Assembly (NCBI RefSeq): GCF_038446955.1 | Contig: NZ_CP151803.1 | Location: 124,001-188,000 of the forward strand | Direction of reading: 5' to 3' | DNA from: Pedobacter sp. FW305-3-2-15-E-R2A2 | GTDB taxonomy: Bacteria > Bacteroidota > Bacteroidia > Sphingobacteriales > Sphingobacteriaceae | Length of the DNA: 64,000 bases | Shown: piece after piece, positions 47,401 to 56,697 of the stretch | Layout of the letters: each line of letters begins with the position of its first letter | Numbering within the stretch: the first letter of the stretch is position 1 | Notes under the pieces: model-generated | What the model was told of the DNA's origin: nothing | Database searches by the model: none | The model's input: only the letters and a program-made list of their open reading frames with translations | Program-made: the position numbers and the translations under genes

Positions 47401-48124
47401 AGTTAAAGCCTATACTGATTGGGTTGGCGTGGATCACCGAATTTAAGAAAGCTTCCACGGTTTGTCCCGATAGGGTTCTTCCAGAAGCATCGGTAATGGT
47501 TCCGGAAATCATGATCTCTATCGTTCTGCCAATCTCTTTTTCATATTTTTTAATAGAAAATATAGCAGCTTTGGCATTTAAGGTGTCAAAGATAGTTTCG
47601 ATTAATAGCAGATCGGAACCGCCATCCACCAATCCGCGGACCTGCTGATCATAGGCATCTACGAGTTCATCAAAAGTTAATGCCCTATATCCGGGATCAT
47701 TCACGTCTGGTGAGATGGAAAGTGTCCTGTTGGTTGGGCCAACGGCACCAGCCACGAAAGACCTTCTGTCCGGATTTTCGGCCATGAATTCGTCTACCGC
47801 TTCACGCGCAATCTTTGCCCCTGCAAAACTCATTTCATAATCCAGTTCTTCCATCTGGTAATCTGCCAGTGAAATGCGCTGGGTACTAAAAGTATTGGTT
47901 TCAATAATATCTGCACCGGCCTTAAGGTATTCGGTGTGTATTGCTTTAATGATGTCAGGACGCGTGAGGTTCAGCAAATCGTTGTTGCCTTTAACATCAC
48001 ATGGGTGGTCTTTAAACCGCTCTCCTCTAAAATCTTCTTCTGTCAGGATATAACGCTGAATCATGGTTCCCATGGCACCATCAATAATCAATATGCGTTT
48101 CTCTAACTCTGCTCTAATGTCCAT
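44465..48124 (-). CDS. metH: Cobalamin-dependent methionine synthase
   Basis: Transfers the methyl group of methyl-THF to homocysteine through methylcobalamin. At 1,219 residues it is the complete four-module enzyme: homocysteine-binding domain (about 1-330; zinc Cys pair in [10 protein letters not shown]), pterin-binding (about 345-620; [23 protein letters not shown] segment), cobalamin domain with the cobalt-binding DVHDIGKN motif (about 750), and the C-terminal activation domain (about 900-1219; [12 protein letters not shown]). The start is the ATG at 48124. It requires B12, supplied by import or synthesis elsewhere. Confidence 0.97.
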   Translation of the reverse strand: MDIRAELEKRILIIDGAMGTMIQRYILTEEDFRGERFKDHPCDVKGNNDLLNLTRPDIIKAIHTEYLKAGADIIETNTFSTQRISLADYQMEELDYEMSFAGAKIAREAVDEFMAENPDRRSFVAGAVGPTNRTLSISPDVNDPGYRALTFDELVDAYDQQVRGLVDGGSDLLLIETIFDTLNAKAAIFSIKKYEKEIGRTIEIMISGTITDASGRTLSGQTVEAFLNSVIHANPISIGFNCALGAKDMRPHIEELSAKATCYVSAYPNAGLPNEFGAYDEMPHETAHLVEDFIQHGFVNIVGGCCGTTPEHISCIAAKAKKVSPRKIPEVAPYLRLSGLEPVTITPESIFVNIGERTNITGSPKFSKLILGGDYEAALTVARQQVEGGAQVIDVNMDEGMLDGEAAMVKFLNLIASEPDISKLPIMVDSSKWSVIEAGLKCLQGKGIVNSISLKEGDEKFKESARKIMNYGAAVVVMAFDEQGQADNFERRKEICKRSYDILVNEVGFPAEDIIFDPNILTVATGLEEHNNYAVDFINATRWIKENLPYAKVSGGVSNISFSFRGNNTVREAMHSAFLYHAIKAGLDMGIVNAGMLEVYQEIPPELLERVEDVLLNRREDATERLVEFADTIKSKGKEIVRDEEWRKESVESRLSHSLVKGIIEYLDADVEEARQKYPKPIHVIEGPLMDGMNIVGDLFGAGKMFLPQVVKSARVMKKAVAYLLPFIEQEKLDNPDGKASSSAGKVLMATVKGDVHDIGKNIVGVVLACNNFEIVDLGVMVPAQTIIQKAKEINADIIGLSGLITPSLDEMVHFAKEMEREGFTIPLIIGGATTSRIHAAVKVAPNYSGPAIHVLDASRSVTVCSTLMNEETRGPYIEGIKKEYDKAREAHLNKRSDKRFKTLEEARKDQFKIDLDLVAPAPEFTGTKVFEDYPLAELVPYIDWTPFFHTWELRGSYPKIFNDKLVGDEAKKLFDDAQTLLKRIIDEKLLTAKGVIGFWPANTVGDDIILDVEGQEVTIHTLRQQAEKVAGEPYYALSDFVAPKESGVTDYFGGFAVTTGIGCDELVAEFEANYDDYNSIMAKALADRLAEAFAERMHELVRKDYWGYAKDEQLSNEALIKEEYAGIRPAPGYPACPEHTEKGTLFELLDAENKIGLRLTESYAMYPTAAVSGFYFAHPQSRYFGLGKITKDQIEEYALRKDMPIEEVERWLSPNLAY

Positions 48125-48240
48125 TTTGTTTTCTCCGGTAACGCGTAAGAAAAGAGCTTCCGGGTATGAATATCATACTGGTTACTATTTTATACGCAGT
48201 CAAAAAGCTTATTGAAAAGTCCGGTATAAGGTCGACTTTA

Positions 48241-48347
48241 ACTTATCTTTCGGGAACCAATGGTTCGGTTCCAGTAGAATGTAGCACCTTGTAAGCACAG
48301 GTTGCTAAGACTTCGCAGGGTCTAATCCCTCCGTCTTTCTCTATAAG
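48241..48347 (-). promoter_or_regulatory. SAM-I riboswitch (S-box) upstream of metH
   Basis: Read on the minus strand from 48347 the S-box core is plain: CTTATAGAGAAAG, then GGAGGGATTAGACCC, GCGAAGTCTTAGCAACC, AAGGTGCTAC and the closing GAAAGATAAG. P1 pairs CTTAT with ATAAG. S-box RNAs bind S-adenosylmethionine and switch off methionine genes. In the 116 nt between the aptamer and metH, a second CTTAT (minus strand, 48230 to 48226) can compete for the P1 3' arm, and a further ATAAG followed by CTTTTT lies downstream: a plausible but weak antiterminator/terminator pair. The platform is inferred; the aptamer is seen. Confidence 0.9.
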
Positions 48348-48414
48348 CACTGCAAAAATGCAACAAAGAAAAATGATTTCCAAAAAAACAGCGCTTAAAG
48401 CATATAAAATTGCA

Positions 48415-48440
48415 AAGGCCATGCAAATTTGCATGGCCTT
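48415..48440 (-). terminator. Terminator after the BI-1 family gene (perfect 26-bp palindrome)
   Basis: AAGGCCATGCAAA (48415-48427) is followed by its exact reverse complement. On the minus strand it lies 27 nt past the stop codon and is followed by TGCAATTTTAT, a weak T tract. Confidence 0.6.
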
Positions 48441-48466
48441 CGGAACAATATTCTGTAAAATTGTGA

Positions 48467-49219
48467 TTATCTTCTGCTTCCGAAGATTCTTAATAAGAAT
48501 AGGAAGATGTTGATAAAGTCAAGATAAAGTGATAAGGCACCCATGATGGCTAATTTTTTAGCATCTGCAGCAACCATCTGATCACCATTTTCTTCGATAC
48601 CTGCACCGATACGTTTCAGCTTTTGAACATCATACGCCGTAAGAGCGGTAAAGATGGCTACACCAAAGAAGCTCATGATATAGCTAAAAGTAGGACTTCC
48701 AAGGAACATGTTAATGATGCTGGCAATGAATAATCCTGCAACACCAACCATTAAGATTGGTCCGAATTTACTTAAATCTACATCAGTAGTATAACCAAGA
48801 ACGGCCATAATCCCGAAGATACCTGCTGCTGCGGCAAAACAAGCCACAATAGATCCGGCAGTATATATTAAAAGAATAAAGCTTAAACTCACCCCTAAGA
48901 GGATGGAGAATAAGACGAAAACGCCTAATAGTGCGCCATAAGAAAGACGGCTAAATCCAGCTCCCATTAATAGTACCAGGCCCAGAGGGGCAAACATGGC
49001 AATATATCCTAATACAGTTCTTTGTCCGGTTTCAAAATTCACCAACTGGCTTAATGCTGCCGGAGAAGTAGAGATAACCAAAGCCGCTACTGTTGATAAA
49101 CTCAACGCTACAAACATCCATAGAAAGACATTTGCAAAGAACTTCTTGGCAACCATTCCGGTTTGCTGTTCTGCAATAACAGATTTGTGTGCCCACTGGT
49201 AATTATTGTTGTTATCCAT
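48467..49219 (-). CDS. Bax inhibitor-1 / YccA family membrane protein
   Basis: A 250-residue inner-membrane protein with seven predicted helices from about residue 30 on, ending with the charged tail RRIFGSRR-type. The family pattern is clear in the central GVAIFTALTAYDVQKLKRIG segment and in DFINIFLFLLRIFG. YccA in E. coli restrains the FtsH protease; other members are pH-gated calcium leak channels. Which applies here cannot be judged. The 48220-48466 gap upstream of metH separates it from the met genes. Confidence 0.9.
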   Translation of the reverse strand: MDNNNNYQWAHKSVIAEQQTGMVAKKFFANVFLWMFVALSLSTVAALVISTSPAALSQLVNFETGQRTVLGYIAMFAPLGLVLLMGAGFSRLSYGALLGVFVLFSILLGVSLSFILLIYTAGSIVACFAAAAGIFGIMAVLGYTTDVDLSKFGPILMVGVAGLFIASIINMFLGSPTFSYIMSFFGVAIFTALTAYDVQKLKRIGAGIEENGDQMVAADAKKLAIMGALSLYLDFINIFLFLLRIFGSRR

Positions 49220-49270
49220 TTTATTTAAATTTTAGTTTAAAGTTACTAATTGTTTATCTTCTTACAAAAC

Positions 49271-49840
49271 CTATGCCCCGAGTCGTTTTGTCAGGATTTC
49301 TTCTACTTTTTTAAATAATTGAAGGGGTTTTAATGTTCTCCATGCCAAATCGTCAAGCTGACCGCCAAAGTTAATGTAGTAGTCAATATTGCCGCTTCTG
49401 AATTCATCGATTACATGCTGCTGAAAATTAATTCCCGTGATCCAGCCATCTTCAACGTCCTGGAACCACTCTTCATAATAGCTGTCTTCGGAAGAATGGA
49501 AGTTCAGGATATTTTCTCCGACAAGGATAAATTTATTAATTCCTTCATCGATCATCAGTTCCAGGATCTCCCTTTTCAACAGCATAATGTCATTTCCGAT
49601 CGCATCATTCCACTCTCCGATGAACTCTATGATGGCATAATTCCTATCGTAATCCGTATACAAAACTTTAAGGTATAGTGTATTGGATCCAAAGTCGTCC
49701 CATTGAGGATGAATCAGGAAATTGTAAAGTTGTTTGTCAAAATAGAACTCTGAGTATTCCGTATTGTAAAAAGGCGAACGTTCATCTTCGGCAGCGATGT
49801 AATCATCGCGCCACAGGTAGAAAGGCTCAATTTCGTGCAT
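49271..49840 (-). CDS. Uncharacterised acidic protein (189 aa)
   Basis: I do not recognise a family. The protein is acidic and aromatic-rich (FYLWRDDYIAAEDERSPFYNTEYSEFYFD at the start, split over two motifs), has no signal peptide or membrane segment, and ends in a basic segment (LFKKVEEILTKRLGA). The middle (RNYAIIEFIGEWNDAIGNDIMLLKREILELMIDEG, about 68-103) reads as a strand-helix unit. It follows murQ by 11 nt on the minus strand, so the two are probably co-transcribed. A cytoplasmic, probably Bacteroidota-specific protein. Confidence 0.7.
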   Translation of the reverse strand: MHEIEPFYLWRDDYIAAEDERSPFYNTEYSEFYFDKQLYNFLIHPQWDDFGSNTLYLKVLYTDYDRNYAIIEFIGEWNDAIGNDIMLLKREILELMIDEGINKFILVGENILNFHSSEDSYYEEWFQDVEDGWITGINFQQHVIDEFRSGNIDYYINFGGQLDDLAWRTLKPLQLFKKVEEILTKRLGA

Positions 49841-49851
49841 ATTTTATGAGA

Positions 49852-50658
49852 TTATTTGGTGCCTGCTTCTACCGCTTTACGTACACTTCCATAACGGATG
49901 AGCAGATCTGCCGCCTGATCATGGCCAATGTGTAGTTCTTCCATTACCATTTGTGTGCCACGATCAACCAGTTTATGGTTGGTCAGCTGCATATCTACCA
50001 TTTTATTTCCTTTTACCCGACCCAGTTTTATCATTACTGTGGTACTAAGCATATTTAAAACCAATTTTTGTGCAGTTCCTGATTTCATACGCGTAGAGCC
50101 AGTGAGGAATTCCGGTCCAACCACCACTTCTACCGGGAAATCACTCTCAGCAGCGATAGGTCCACCTTCATTACAAACGATACACCCGGTTAAGATGCCG
50201 TGTTTACGTGCTGTATTTAGTCCGCCGACTACATAAGGAGTGGTTCCTGATGCGGCCAGGCCAATCAGGCAGTCTTTTTCATTGATTTTGTATTCCTGAA
50301 GGTCTATCCATGCCTGTTCAACATCATCTTCTGCATTTTCTACCGCTTTTCTGATCGCTGTATCGCCGCCGGCAATGATACCGACTACCCAATCAAAGGG
50401 AACGCCGAAGGTTGGCGGGCATTCTGAGGCGTCTACTACACCCAGGCGACCACTGGTTCCTGCTCCGATATAGAATAAGCGGCCTCCACCGATCATACGT
50501 TCTGCAACTGAGGTAGCTAATTTCTCTATTTGTGGAATGGCATTTTCCACTGCCTGAGGAACTGTCTGGTCTTCTTTATTGATGTCTTGAAGAATTTGCA
50601 GTACAGACATCTGATCAATGTTGTTATACTTTGACTCCTGCTCAGTTACTCTTATCAT
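49852..50658 (-). CDS. murQ: N-acetylmuramic acid 6-phosphate etherase
   Basis: Cleaves the lactyl ether of MurNAc-6-phosphate in cell-wall recycling. The 268 residues from ATG 50658 (MIRVTEQESKYNNIDQM) show the SIS-type sugar-phosphate fold with FYIGAGTSGRLGVVDASECPPTFG (about 67-90) and EFLTGSTRMKSGTAQKLVLNML. A reading that starts at 50748 adds 30 residues without family similarity and is rejected. No MurNAc kinase or PTS is adjacent. Confidence 0.94.
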   Translation of the reverse strand: MIRVTEQESKYNNIDQMSVLQILQDINKEDQTVPQAVENAIPQIEKLATSVAERMIGGGRLFYIGAGTSGRLGVVDASECPPTFGVPFDWVVGIIAGGDTAIRKAVENAEDDVEQAWIDLQEYKINEKDCLIGLAASGTTPYVVGGLNTARKHGILTGCIVCNEGGPIAAESDFPVEVVVGPEFLTGSTRMKSGTAQKLVLNMLSTTVMIKLGRVKGNKMVDMQLTNHKLVDRGTQMVMEELHIGHDQAADLLIRYGSVRKAVEAGTK

Positions 50659-50846
50659 ATGTGGTTTTTTTGATAAAATTCGTGATTTTCTTTTTAAACC
50701 GGAAATATTACCGGAAATCAGTTCAAATAAGACAATACCAGGCAACATTCCCGATAATCCTGAAATTTATCAAAACAATTACAAATGAATAAGACTTAAT
50801 TTATTAATTGACAGGGTTATTTTATAACTTTACGCAGCATTTAACC

Positions 50847-52427
50847 ATGAAAAAGACTACCCGATATAACCTTTTGATCGCCCTTACTTATTCCGTTGTT
50901 CTGATAGGTGGAATGTTTGTGGGGTATAAGTTCTTAAAAGATCAGGGATTTCAGGTTAAAAAGCAGGCCGGTTATCTCGCCGACAATACTGAAAAGGTAG
51001 ATGAAATCATTCATATTATCAATAAAAACTATGTTGATGAGGTGAATGCAGATAGTTTACACCACCTGCCTATAGACAGCCTGTTACATCAGCTGGACCC
51101 GCATAGCGTGTATCTTCCTCCGGCAAAAGCGAACGAATTTGCCGAAGCCCTTGGGGGTAATTTTGAAGGTATTGGAATTGAATATTACATCCTCAACGAT
51201 ACCTTGTTGGTGACCAATGTGATCAAAGACGGTCCTGCTTTTCTTTCAGGAATCCGCCAGGGAGATAAAATTCTTAAAATAGACACCACTTTTGTAAGCG
51301 GAAGGGCATTGCCAAGAGAGAAAATGATTGGCAAGATCAAGGGAAAGAAAGGTACTGCTGTAAAATTAAGTATCCTGCATCCTGGAAATCCAATCCCGGT
51401 ACTGTTTACAGTAAACCGTGGGCGGGTAAAAGTGAGCAGTATTGATGCAGCTTATATGCTCAATGCCGAAACCGGATATGTGCGCATCAGTAATTTTGGT
51501 GCAGAGACCGATCAGGACTTTGTAGAATCTGTTCGTGTGCTTAAAGGCAAAGGGATGAAAAAACTGGTGCTTGACCTTCGCGACAATGGGGGAGGGTACC
51601 TGACTGCAGCTACAGGACTGGCGAATCAGATTTTAGCAGAAAACAGGTTAATTGTGTATACGCAAGGTAAACATGAGCCAAGGACAGATTACTTCACCAC
51701 TGGTGGTGGAGCGTTTGAACAGGGGAAACTGGCGATACTGATTAATGAAAACTCCGCCTCTGCGAGTGAAATTCTTGCCGGTGCGGTACAGGATTTGGAT
51801 AGAGGAATCATTATTGGTCGCCGTTCTTTTGGAAAGGGGCTTGTTCAGGAACAGTTTCCTTTTGTAGACGGTTCTGCCTTGAATCTGACCATAGCAAGAT
51901 ATTATACGCCTTCAGGCAGAAGTATTCAGAAATCTTATAAGAAGGGCTATAATGCCTATCAGAATGAGATCGAGGATCGCTTTAATGATGGAGAGCTGAC
52001 TTCAAAAAATGTAAGTGTAAAAGATAGCGTTAAGAAAGGGAAGTTGTTCTTAGGCGGTGGAATCCAGCCGGATGTTTATGTAAAAATGGATACCAGTGGA
52101 TTTAATAGATTCTATGCCAAGTTGATTGCGAAAAAGGTATTGTTTGACTTCGTCTACGATGTTCTTGCAAACCGTTATACTTCTTCTTTTATTGAACAAA
52201 ACCTTGCAACCTTTAACATCAATGATGCGGACTACAAGGATTTGTTGAAATATATTCAGACCAAGGGAGTGGTGATAGAGCCCAAGCTATTGCAGGCCGC
52301 CAGACCTTTGATCTATAATGACATCAAAGTGTTGTTGTGTAAATACCACCTGGGTGATGCCGGTTATTACAAAGCGCTTAATTTAAGTGACGCTATGGTC
52401 AAACAGGCATTAACCAGTTTGCAGTAA
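50847..52427 (+). CDS. S41 family C-terminal processing protease (CtpA-like)
   Basis: Periplasmic serine protease of 526 residues. An N-terminal signal/anchor (MKKTTRYNLLIALTYSVVLI) precedes a Ctp N-domain, a PDZ domain (about 90-165; GIGIEYYILNDTLLV, IRQGDKILKID) and the S41 catalytic core. The Ser is in NENSASASEILAGA (about 308-321) and the Lys in GRRSFGKGLVQEQF (about 334-347). I start at ATG 50847; the longer frame from TTG 50808 lacks support. A C-terminal extension of about 110 residues after the catalytic domain is common in this phylum. It trims exported proteins, targets unknown. Confidence 0.92.
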   Translation: MKKTTRYNLLIALTYSVVLIGGMFVGYKFLKDQGFQVKKQAGYLADNTEKVDEIIHIINKNYVDEVNADSLHHLPIDSLLHQLDPHSVYLPPAKANEFAEALGGNFEGIGIEYYILNDTLLVTNVIKDGPAFLSGIRQGDKILKIDTTFVSGRALPREKMIGKIKGKKGTAVKLSILHPGNPIPVLFTVNRGRVKVSSIDAAYMLNAETGYVRISNFGAETDQDFVESVRVLKGKGMKKLVLDLRDNGGGYLTAATGLANQILAENRLIVYTQGKHEPRTDYFTTGGGAFEQGKLAILINENSASASEILAGAVQDLDRGIIIGRRSFGKGLVQEQFPFVDGSALNLTIARYYTPSGRSIQKSYKKGYNAYQNEIEDRFNDGELTSKNVSVKDSVKKGKLFLGGGIQPDVYVKMDTSGFNRFYAKLIAKKVLFDFVYDVLANRYTSSFIEQNLATFNINDADYKDLLKYIQTKGVVIEPKLLQAARPLIYNDIKVLLCKYHLGDAGYYKALNLSDAMVKQALTSLQ

Positions 52428-52434
52428 TCGTATT

Positions 52435-53736
52435 TTATTTCTGTCTGAAATAAATCTGAATTGGTACTCCGCTAAAGTTAAAATGTTCCCTTAGTTTGTT
52501 TTCAATGAAACGTTTGTATGGTTCCTTGATGTACTGAGGCAGGTTACAGAAGAAAGCAAACATCGGTGATGTTCCGTTGATCTGAGTAATGTATTTAATT
52601 TTGATGTATTTTCCTTTCAATGCTGGTGGAGGATAGTTCTCAATAATTGGCAGCATGACATCATTCAATTTAGAAGTAGGAACTTTCTTTCCTCTGTTTT
52701 TGAATACTTCCAATGCCGTTTCGATGGCCTGGAAGATACGTTGCTTGTTAACTACAGAAGTGAAAACAATTGGTACATCAGTAAAAGGTTGTAATTTCTG
52801 ACGAATCTGATCTTCAAATATTTTAACGGTTTTACTGTCTTTCTCTACCAAATCCCATTTGTTGACCAGGATCACGATTCCTTTTTTGTTTTTCTCCGCA
52901 AGGTGGAAAATATTAACGTCCTGCGACTCTAATCCTTCCATGGCATCTATCATTAAGATGACCACATCCGCTTCTTCCAGCGCCTTAATGGTACGCATAA
53001 CAGAATAAAATTCAATGTTCTCTTTTACTTTGGTCTTCTTACGAAGTCCGGCAGTATCAATAAACATAAATTCATGTCCGAATTGATTGTAATGGATATG
53101 GATGGAATCTCTTGTTGTACCTGCGATTGGAGTTACAATATTTCTTTCCTTACCTATTAAGGCATTGATCAGCGATGATTTTCCTACGTTAGGTCTTCCA
53201 ACGATGGTGATTTTAGGTAAAGCATTTTCTTCTTCCGGAATATCTTCGAAGTGTTTGATCACATCGTCCAGTAAATCACCTGTTCCTGAGCCAGTCATAG
53301 AAGAGATCGGGTAGATTTCGCCTAAACCAAATCCGTAAAATACGGAAGCATCATTTTGTAACTGTGTATTGTCTACTTTATTTACAACAATAAATACGGG
53401 TTTACTGCTGCGTCTGAGTAATTGGGCAATTTCGTCATCCAGGTCGGTAATGCCGGTTACCACATCTACCATAAACAACAATACTGTTGCTTCTTCGATG
53501 GCGATCACCACCTGTTCGCGGATGGCTGCTTCAAAAACATCTTCAGAATTGGCTACATAGCCTCCTGTGTCAATTACTGTAAATTGTCTGTTTGTCCATT
53601 CTGCCGATCCGTAATGACGATCACGGGTTACACCGCTAAAATCATCAACAATGGCTTTGCGACTCTCTGTTAAGCGGTTAAATAGGGTAGATTTGCCTAC
53701 GTTTGGTCTTCCGACTATTGCGATAATGTTGCTCAT
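52435..53736 (-). CDS. der: Ribosome-associated GTPase Der (EngA)
   Basis: Double-GTPase needed for 50S maturation. The 433 residues give G1 twice (GRPNVGKST at about 8-16 and GRPNVGKSS at about 181-189), G3 twice (DTGG and DTAG), G4 twice (NKVD and NKWD) and the C-terminal KH-like domain (about 350-433; [18 protein letters not shown]). It ends 7 nt from the convergent S41 protease stop and lies 49 nt downstream of era, so the era-der pair is probably one operon. Confidence 0.96.
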   Translation of the reverse strand: MSNIIAIVGRPNVGKSTLFNRLTESRKAIVDDFSGVTRDRHYGSAEWTNRQFTVIDTGGYVANSEDVFEAAIREQVVIAIEEATVLLFMVDVVTGITDLDDEIAQLLRRSSKPVFIVVNKVDNTQLQNDASVFYGFGLGEIYPISSMTGSGTGDLLDDVIKHFEDIPEEENALPKITIVGRPNVGKSSLINALIGKERNIVTPIAGTTRDSIHIHYNQFGHEFMFIDTAGLRKKTKVKENIEFYSVMRTIKALEEADVVILMIDAMEGLESQDVNIFHLAEKNKKGIVILVNKWDLVEKDSKTVKIFEDQIRQKLQPFTDVPIVFTSVVNKQRIFQAIETALEVFKNRGKKVPTSKLNDVMLPIIENYPPPALKGKYIKIKYITQINGTSPMFAFFCNLPQYIKEPYKRFIENKLREHFNFSGVPIQIYFRQK

Positions 53737-53785
53737 GTGTATTGGTATGAATTGTATTAGTTATTAAGGGGTTGCAAAGGTAAGC

Positions 53786-54664
53786 TTAATTTTCGTACCC
53801 GAAACTTTTTAAATAGTTCTTTTTACTTCTCCAGTCCGGGACTACCTTTACAAAGGTCTCCAGGAACACTTTTTGATCCAGAAATTTCTCAATATCCTTA
53901 CGGGCTTCGGTACCAACTTTCTTGAGCATAGCACCACCTTTACCAATCAGGATATTTTTCTGAGAATCGCGTTCTACAATGATTTCAGCACTGATTCTGG
54001 TGATTTTCTCTTCTTCTTTAAAAGAAGTAATCACGACCTCTGTACTGTAAGGGATTTCCTTTTGATAGTTGTTAAAGATCTTCTCTCTGATGATTTCTGA
54101 AACAAAGAATCTTTGGGTACGATCGGTCAGGTCTTCTTTATCATAGAAGGGGGCATGTTCCGGTAAATGATCCAATACCATTTCCATAATGCCATCCAGG
54201 TTATATAGATGTAATGCAGAAATGGCATAAATATGTTTGGGTTTTAGTTTTTCCTGCCAGTAAGCAGTTTTCTCTTCTACCTCTTCTTGTGTGGCATTGT
54301 CGATCTTATTGATCAGGACAATCATTGGAATAGTGGTGTCAATAATTTTTTCCAAGACATCGTTCTCATCATACTGTTCATTAATGTCGGTAACGAACAA
54401 AATCAGATCCGCATCTGTGAGGGCTCCTTTAACCGAACTCATCATAGAATCTTGCAAACCGTAACGCGGTTTTATGATGCCCGGAGTATCAGAAAATACA
54501 ATCTGATAGTTTTCTTCATTGACTATTCCCAGAATCCGGTGACGGGTAGTCTGAGCTTTCGGAGTAATGATAGAAAGCTTTTCACCCACCAGGGCATTCA
54601 TTAACGTTGATTTGCCCGCATTGGGTTTACCAATTATACTTACAAAACCTGCTTTATGTGACAT
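53786..54664 (-). CDS. era: Ribosome-associated GTPase Era
   Basis: Essential GTPase that binds 16S rRNA in 30S maturation. From ATG 54664 (MSHKAGFVSIIGKP) it is 292 residues: G1 GKPNAGKST, G3 DTPGI, G4 NKID, and the C-terminal KH domain with the GxxG loop IGKGGAMLKKVG (about 232-243). An upstream in-frame start at 54697 would add 11 unlikely residues. The promoter for era lies opposite the tRNA promoter. Confidence 0.96.
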   Translation of the reverse strand: MSHKAGFVSIIGKPNAGKSTLMNALVGEKLSIITPKAQTTRHRILGIVNEENYQIVFSDTPGIIKPRYGLQDSMMSSVKGALTDADLILFVTDINEQYDENDVLEKIIDTTIPMIVLINKIDNATQEEVEEKTAYWQEKLKPKHIYAISALHLYNLDGIMEMVLDHLPEHAPFYDKEDLTDRTQRFFVSEIIREKIFNNYQKEIPYSTEVVITSFKEEEKITRISAEIIVERDSQKNILIGKGGAMLKKVGTEARKDIEKFLDQKVFLETFVKVVPDWRSKKNYLKSFGYEN

Positions 54665-54685
54665 GAAAATATTTTTTAAAATAAA

Positions 54686-54717
54686 TTTGCACCGCAAAGA
54701 AACGAATTATATCTTTG
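54686..54717 (+). promoter_or_regulatory. Strong promoter of the tRNA array
   Basis: TTTG at 54686-54689, exactly 20 nt, then TATCTTTG at 54710-54717: a perfect match to the Bacteroidota TTTG/TAnnTTTG promoter. Transcription would start near 54723, about 50 nt upstream of the first tRNA. It is the best promoter match in the window. Confidence 0.7.
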
Positions 54718-54726
54718 CATTCCAAT
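54695..54726 (-). promoter_or_regulatory. Candidate era promoter, overlapping the tRNA promoter
   Basis: On the minus strand ATTG (54726 to 54723) is followed after 20 nt by TTTCTTTG (54702 to 54695), 7 of 8 to the -7 box. The two promoters lie on opposite strands and cover the same 30 bp. Confidence 0.4.
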
Positions 54727-54774
54727 TCGGAACAAGAGTTAAACAAATAACGAAAGCTACGAAATTGTATATAG

Positions 54775-54850
<76 letters not shown>

Positions 54851-54891
54851 AAGAAGCCGTGATCTTAATAAGATTAAGGCGCTTCTAAAAT

Positions 54892-54963
54892 GGCCCGTTC
54901 GTCTAGGGGTGAGGACGCCAGATTTTCATTCTGGAAACAGGGGTTCGATTCCCCTACGGGCTA
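54892..54963 (+). tRNA. tRNA-Glu (TTC), copy 1
   Basis: 72 nt. Acceptor GGCCCGT/ACGGGCT (G1-U72 wobble), anticodon stem CCAGA/TCTGG with loop TTTTCAT giving anticodon TTC, T-arm GGTTCGATTCC. CCA is not encoded. Confidence 0.9.
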
Positions 54964-55009
54964 CAGTAATCATTAAGCAGAGGCTTAGTGAAGTTTTTAA
55001 AAGGTATAG

Positions 55010-55085
<76 letters not shown>

Positions 55086-55126
55086 AAGAAGCCGTGATCT
55101 TAATAAGATTAAGGCGCTTCTAAAAT

Positions 55127-55198
55127 GGCCCGTTCGTCTAGGGGTGAGGACGCCAGATTTTCATTCTGGAAACAGGGGTTCGATTCCCCTACGGGCTA
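55127..55198 (+). tRNA. tRNA-Glu (TTC), copy 2
   Basis: Identical to the copy at 54892; CCA not encoded. The array terminator begins 3 nt downstream. Confidence 0.9.
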
Positions 55199-55200
55199 CG

Positions 55201-55234
55201 ATCCCGCTTTACGATAAGTAGAGCGGGATTTTTG
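55201..55234 (+). terminator. Terminator of the tRNA array
   Basis: ATCCCGCT (55201-55208) pairs with AGCGGGAT (55222-55229), followed by TTTTG and a T-rich stretch. It starts 3 nt after the last tRNA-Glu. Confidence 0.75.
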
Positions 55235-55327
55235 CTTTTTATGACCTATTTTTAATTAGTGTCTAAAACACCCGACTTTGAATTTACATTGAACAATCCC
55301 AATAAATAACAAGTCACAGAAGATCCT

Positions 55328-55840
55328 ATGATATTAGCGCTTGATTCTTATTATCCAGGCAATGCTTACACCGTTTGCCTTAGCTTTGAAAACTGGACTG
55401 ATCAGGAACCAAAGGAAATTTTCACAGAAATCAGCGCATTAACCGAAGAATATGAACCAGGCTTTTTTTATAAAAGAGAGCTTCCTTGTATTTTGAGTAT
55501 ACTGAAGAAGATCGGTCTTGAAAATATTGAAGCAATTGTAATTGATGGTTTCGTCACCTTAGACGATGCCGGGAAATTGGGATTGGGTGGTCATTTATAT
55601 GAAGCATTAGACAGAACGATTCCAATCGTTGGCGTTGCAAAAAATGATTTTATAAACTTAGTTCATGGTAAAAGACTGGTTTACCGTGGAACAAGTGCAA
55701 AACCGCTGTATATTACTGTTGCCGGAATGGAACTGGATGTCGCTGCGGGTCTTATTAAATTGATGCATGGAGATTTTAGAATTCCAACCTTATTGAAGCA
55801 ATTGGATGTGTTGACAAAACAGCCCTTCTTTAGAGAATGA
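55328..55840 (+). CDS. nfi: Endonuclease V-like protein (short form)
   Basis: Endonuclease V cuts DNA next to deaminated bases such as hypoxanthine. The 170 residues match the family core: MILALDSYYPGN (the Asp equivalent to the first metal ligand), the YEPGFFYKRELPCIL segment (canonical YIPGFLSFRE.P, with the Tyr wedge and Glu ligand), IEAIVIDGFVTLDDAGKLGLGGHLYEAL in two motifs (Asp and His), and IVGVAKNDF. It lacks about 40-50 N-terminal residues of the E. coli enzyme; this short form is seen elsewhere in Bacteroidota. It is the first gene after the tRNA array. Confidence 0.82.
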   Translation: MILALDSYYPGNAYTVCLSFENWTDQEPKEIFTEISALTEEYEPGFFYKRELPCILSILKKIGLENIEAIVIDGFVTLDDAGKLGLGGHLYEALDRTIPIVGVAKNDFINLVHGKRLVYRGTSAKPLYITVAGMELDVAAGLIKLMHGDFRIPTLLKQLDVLTKQPFFRE

Positions 55841-56123
55841 GCTTTTGCTTTTTCGTCAAAAGATCGAAGGGAAATTGGTTGCAAGACTAAGCACCTTTAA
55901 AATTAATTTTCAACTAAGTGCCTGTCCGCGTTGCTACTTTCGTTTGGTTGACTCATCTGACAAATTAGACAGGGCAGCGGAATTAATGTTGCAAAAGAAC
56001 GTTTGTTATTCCTGGACTTTCAGTATTTCTTAATTATTTATGGAAGGAGCAAACTTTATGCATCTTTATGGTATTGTTAGATTGAATTATTAATCGATTG
56101 TACACTTCAAACCATAAATAATT

Positions 56124-56594
56124 ATGAAAAAACCAGCGTTTTACTTTGCACTTCTTGCATTTCCTGTTCTTTTTAGTTGTAATCAGGGAGGGACAGAACA
56201 AACTTCGGCGAATGCTACAGACTCATTGATTAACGAACAATGTTTTGTTGCCGTTGACGGGGTTGATACGGCCAACTTTAATATAAAAACCCAAAGTAGC
56301 GGGAAAGTTTCCGGTGATTTGACCATTAATTTTAAGGAGAAAGGAAAGAATGATGGGAAGGTCGAGGGAAAATTCAAGGGGGACACTTTATTTGTTGATT
56401 ACACCTTCAAGATCGGACTGGAAAATAAAACCATTTATAAGAACCCGTTGGCATTCTTAAAGAAAGATGGGAAGTTAATTCTTGGTGTGGGACAAATTCA
56501 AACTACTTTAGGCAGGTCTTTTTTTGTGAAAGGAAAACCAATTTCGTTTGAAAAAGGCAGGTTTACATTTGCTCCTGTCGACTGTAAAAAATAA
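56124..56594 (+). CDS. Lipoprotein of unknown function (156 aa)
   Basis: A small lipoprotein: MKKPAFYFALLAFPVLFSC with the modified Cys at residue 19, then a polar linker (NQGGTEQTSANATD). The mature part (about 40-156) is Lys- and Gly-rich with alternating strand patterns (GKVSGDLTINFKEKGKNDGKVEG, split at the middle) and one more Cys near each end (NEQCFVAVDGV and PVDCKK) that could form a disulfide. No family is recognised; related small lipoproteins are common in Bacteroidota. Confidence 0.75.
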   Translation: MKKPAFYFALLAFPVLFSCNQGGTEQTSANATDSLINEQCFVAVDGVDTANFNIKTQSSGKVSGDLTINFKEKGKNDGKVEGKFKGDTLFVDYTFKIGLENKTIYKNPLAFLKKDGKLILGVGQIQTTLGRSFFVKGKPISFEKGRFTFAPVDCKK

Positions 56595-56697
56595 GAACAT
56601 TATCGGTTGAAGTTTTCATTCCCAAAGGTTGTGGGAATGAGAACTGGTTTTGGTAATCGTTTAATTATTAGTCTGTTGAGCTTTTTTTACAGCAGAT

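Noticed and set aside
48243..48434. 63-residue minus-strand frame upstream of metH
   Set aside because: It lies across the SAM-I riboswitch and a terminator palindrome; its sequence has no protein-like features beyond a chance hydrophobic start.
50659..50748. N-terminal extension of murQ
   Set aside because: The extra 30 residues are basic and hydrophobic without family match; MurQ normally starts close to the MIRVTEQ motif.
55845..56033. 62-residue plus-strand frame after endonuclease V
   Set aside because: No ribosome site, composition or motif support; begins 4 nt after the stop of the preceding gene but has no family resemblance.
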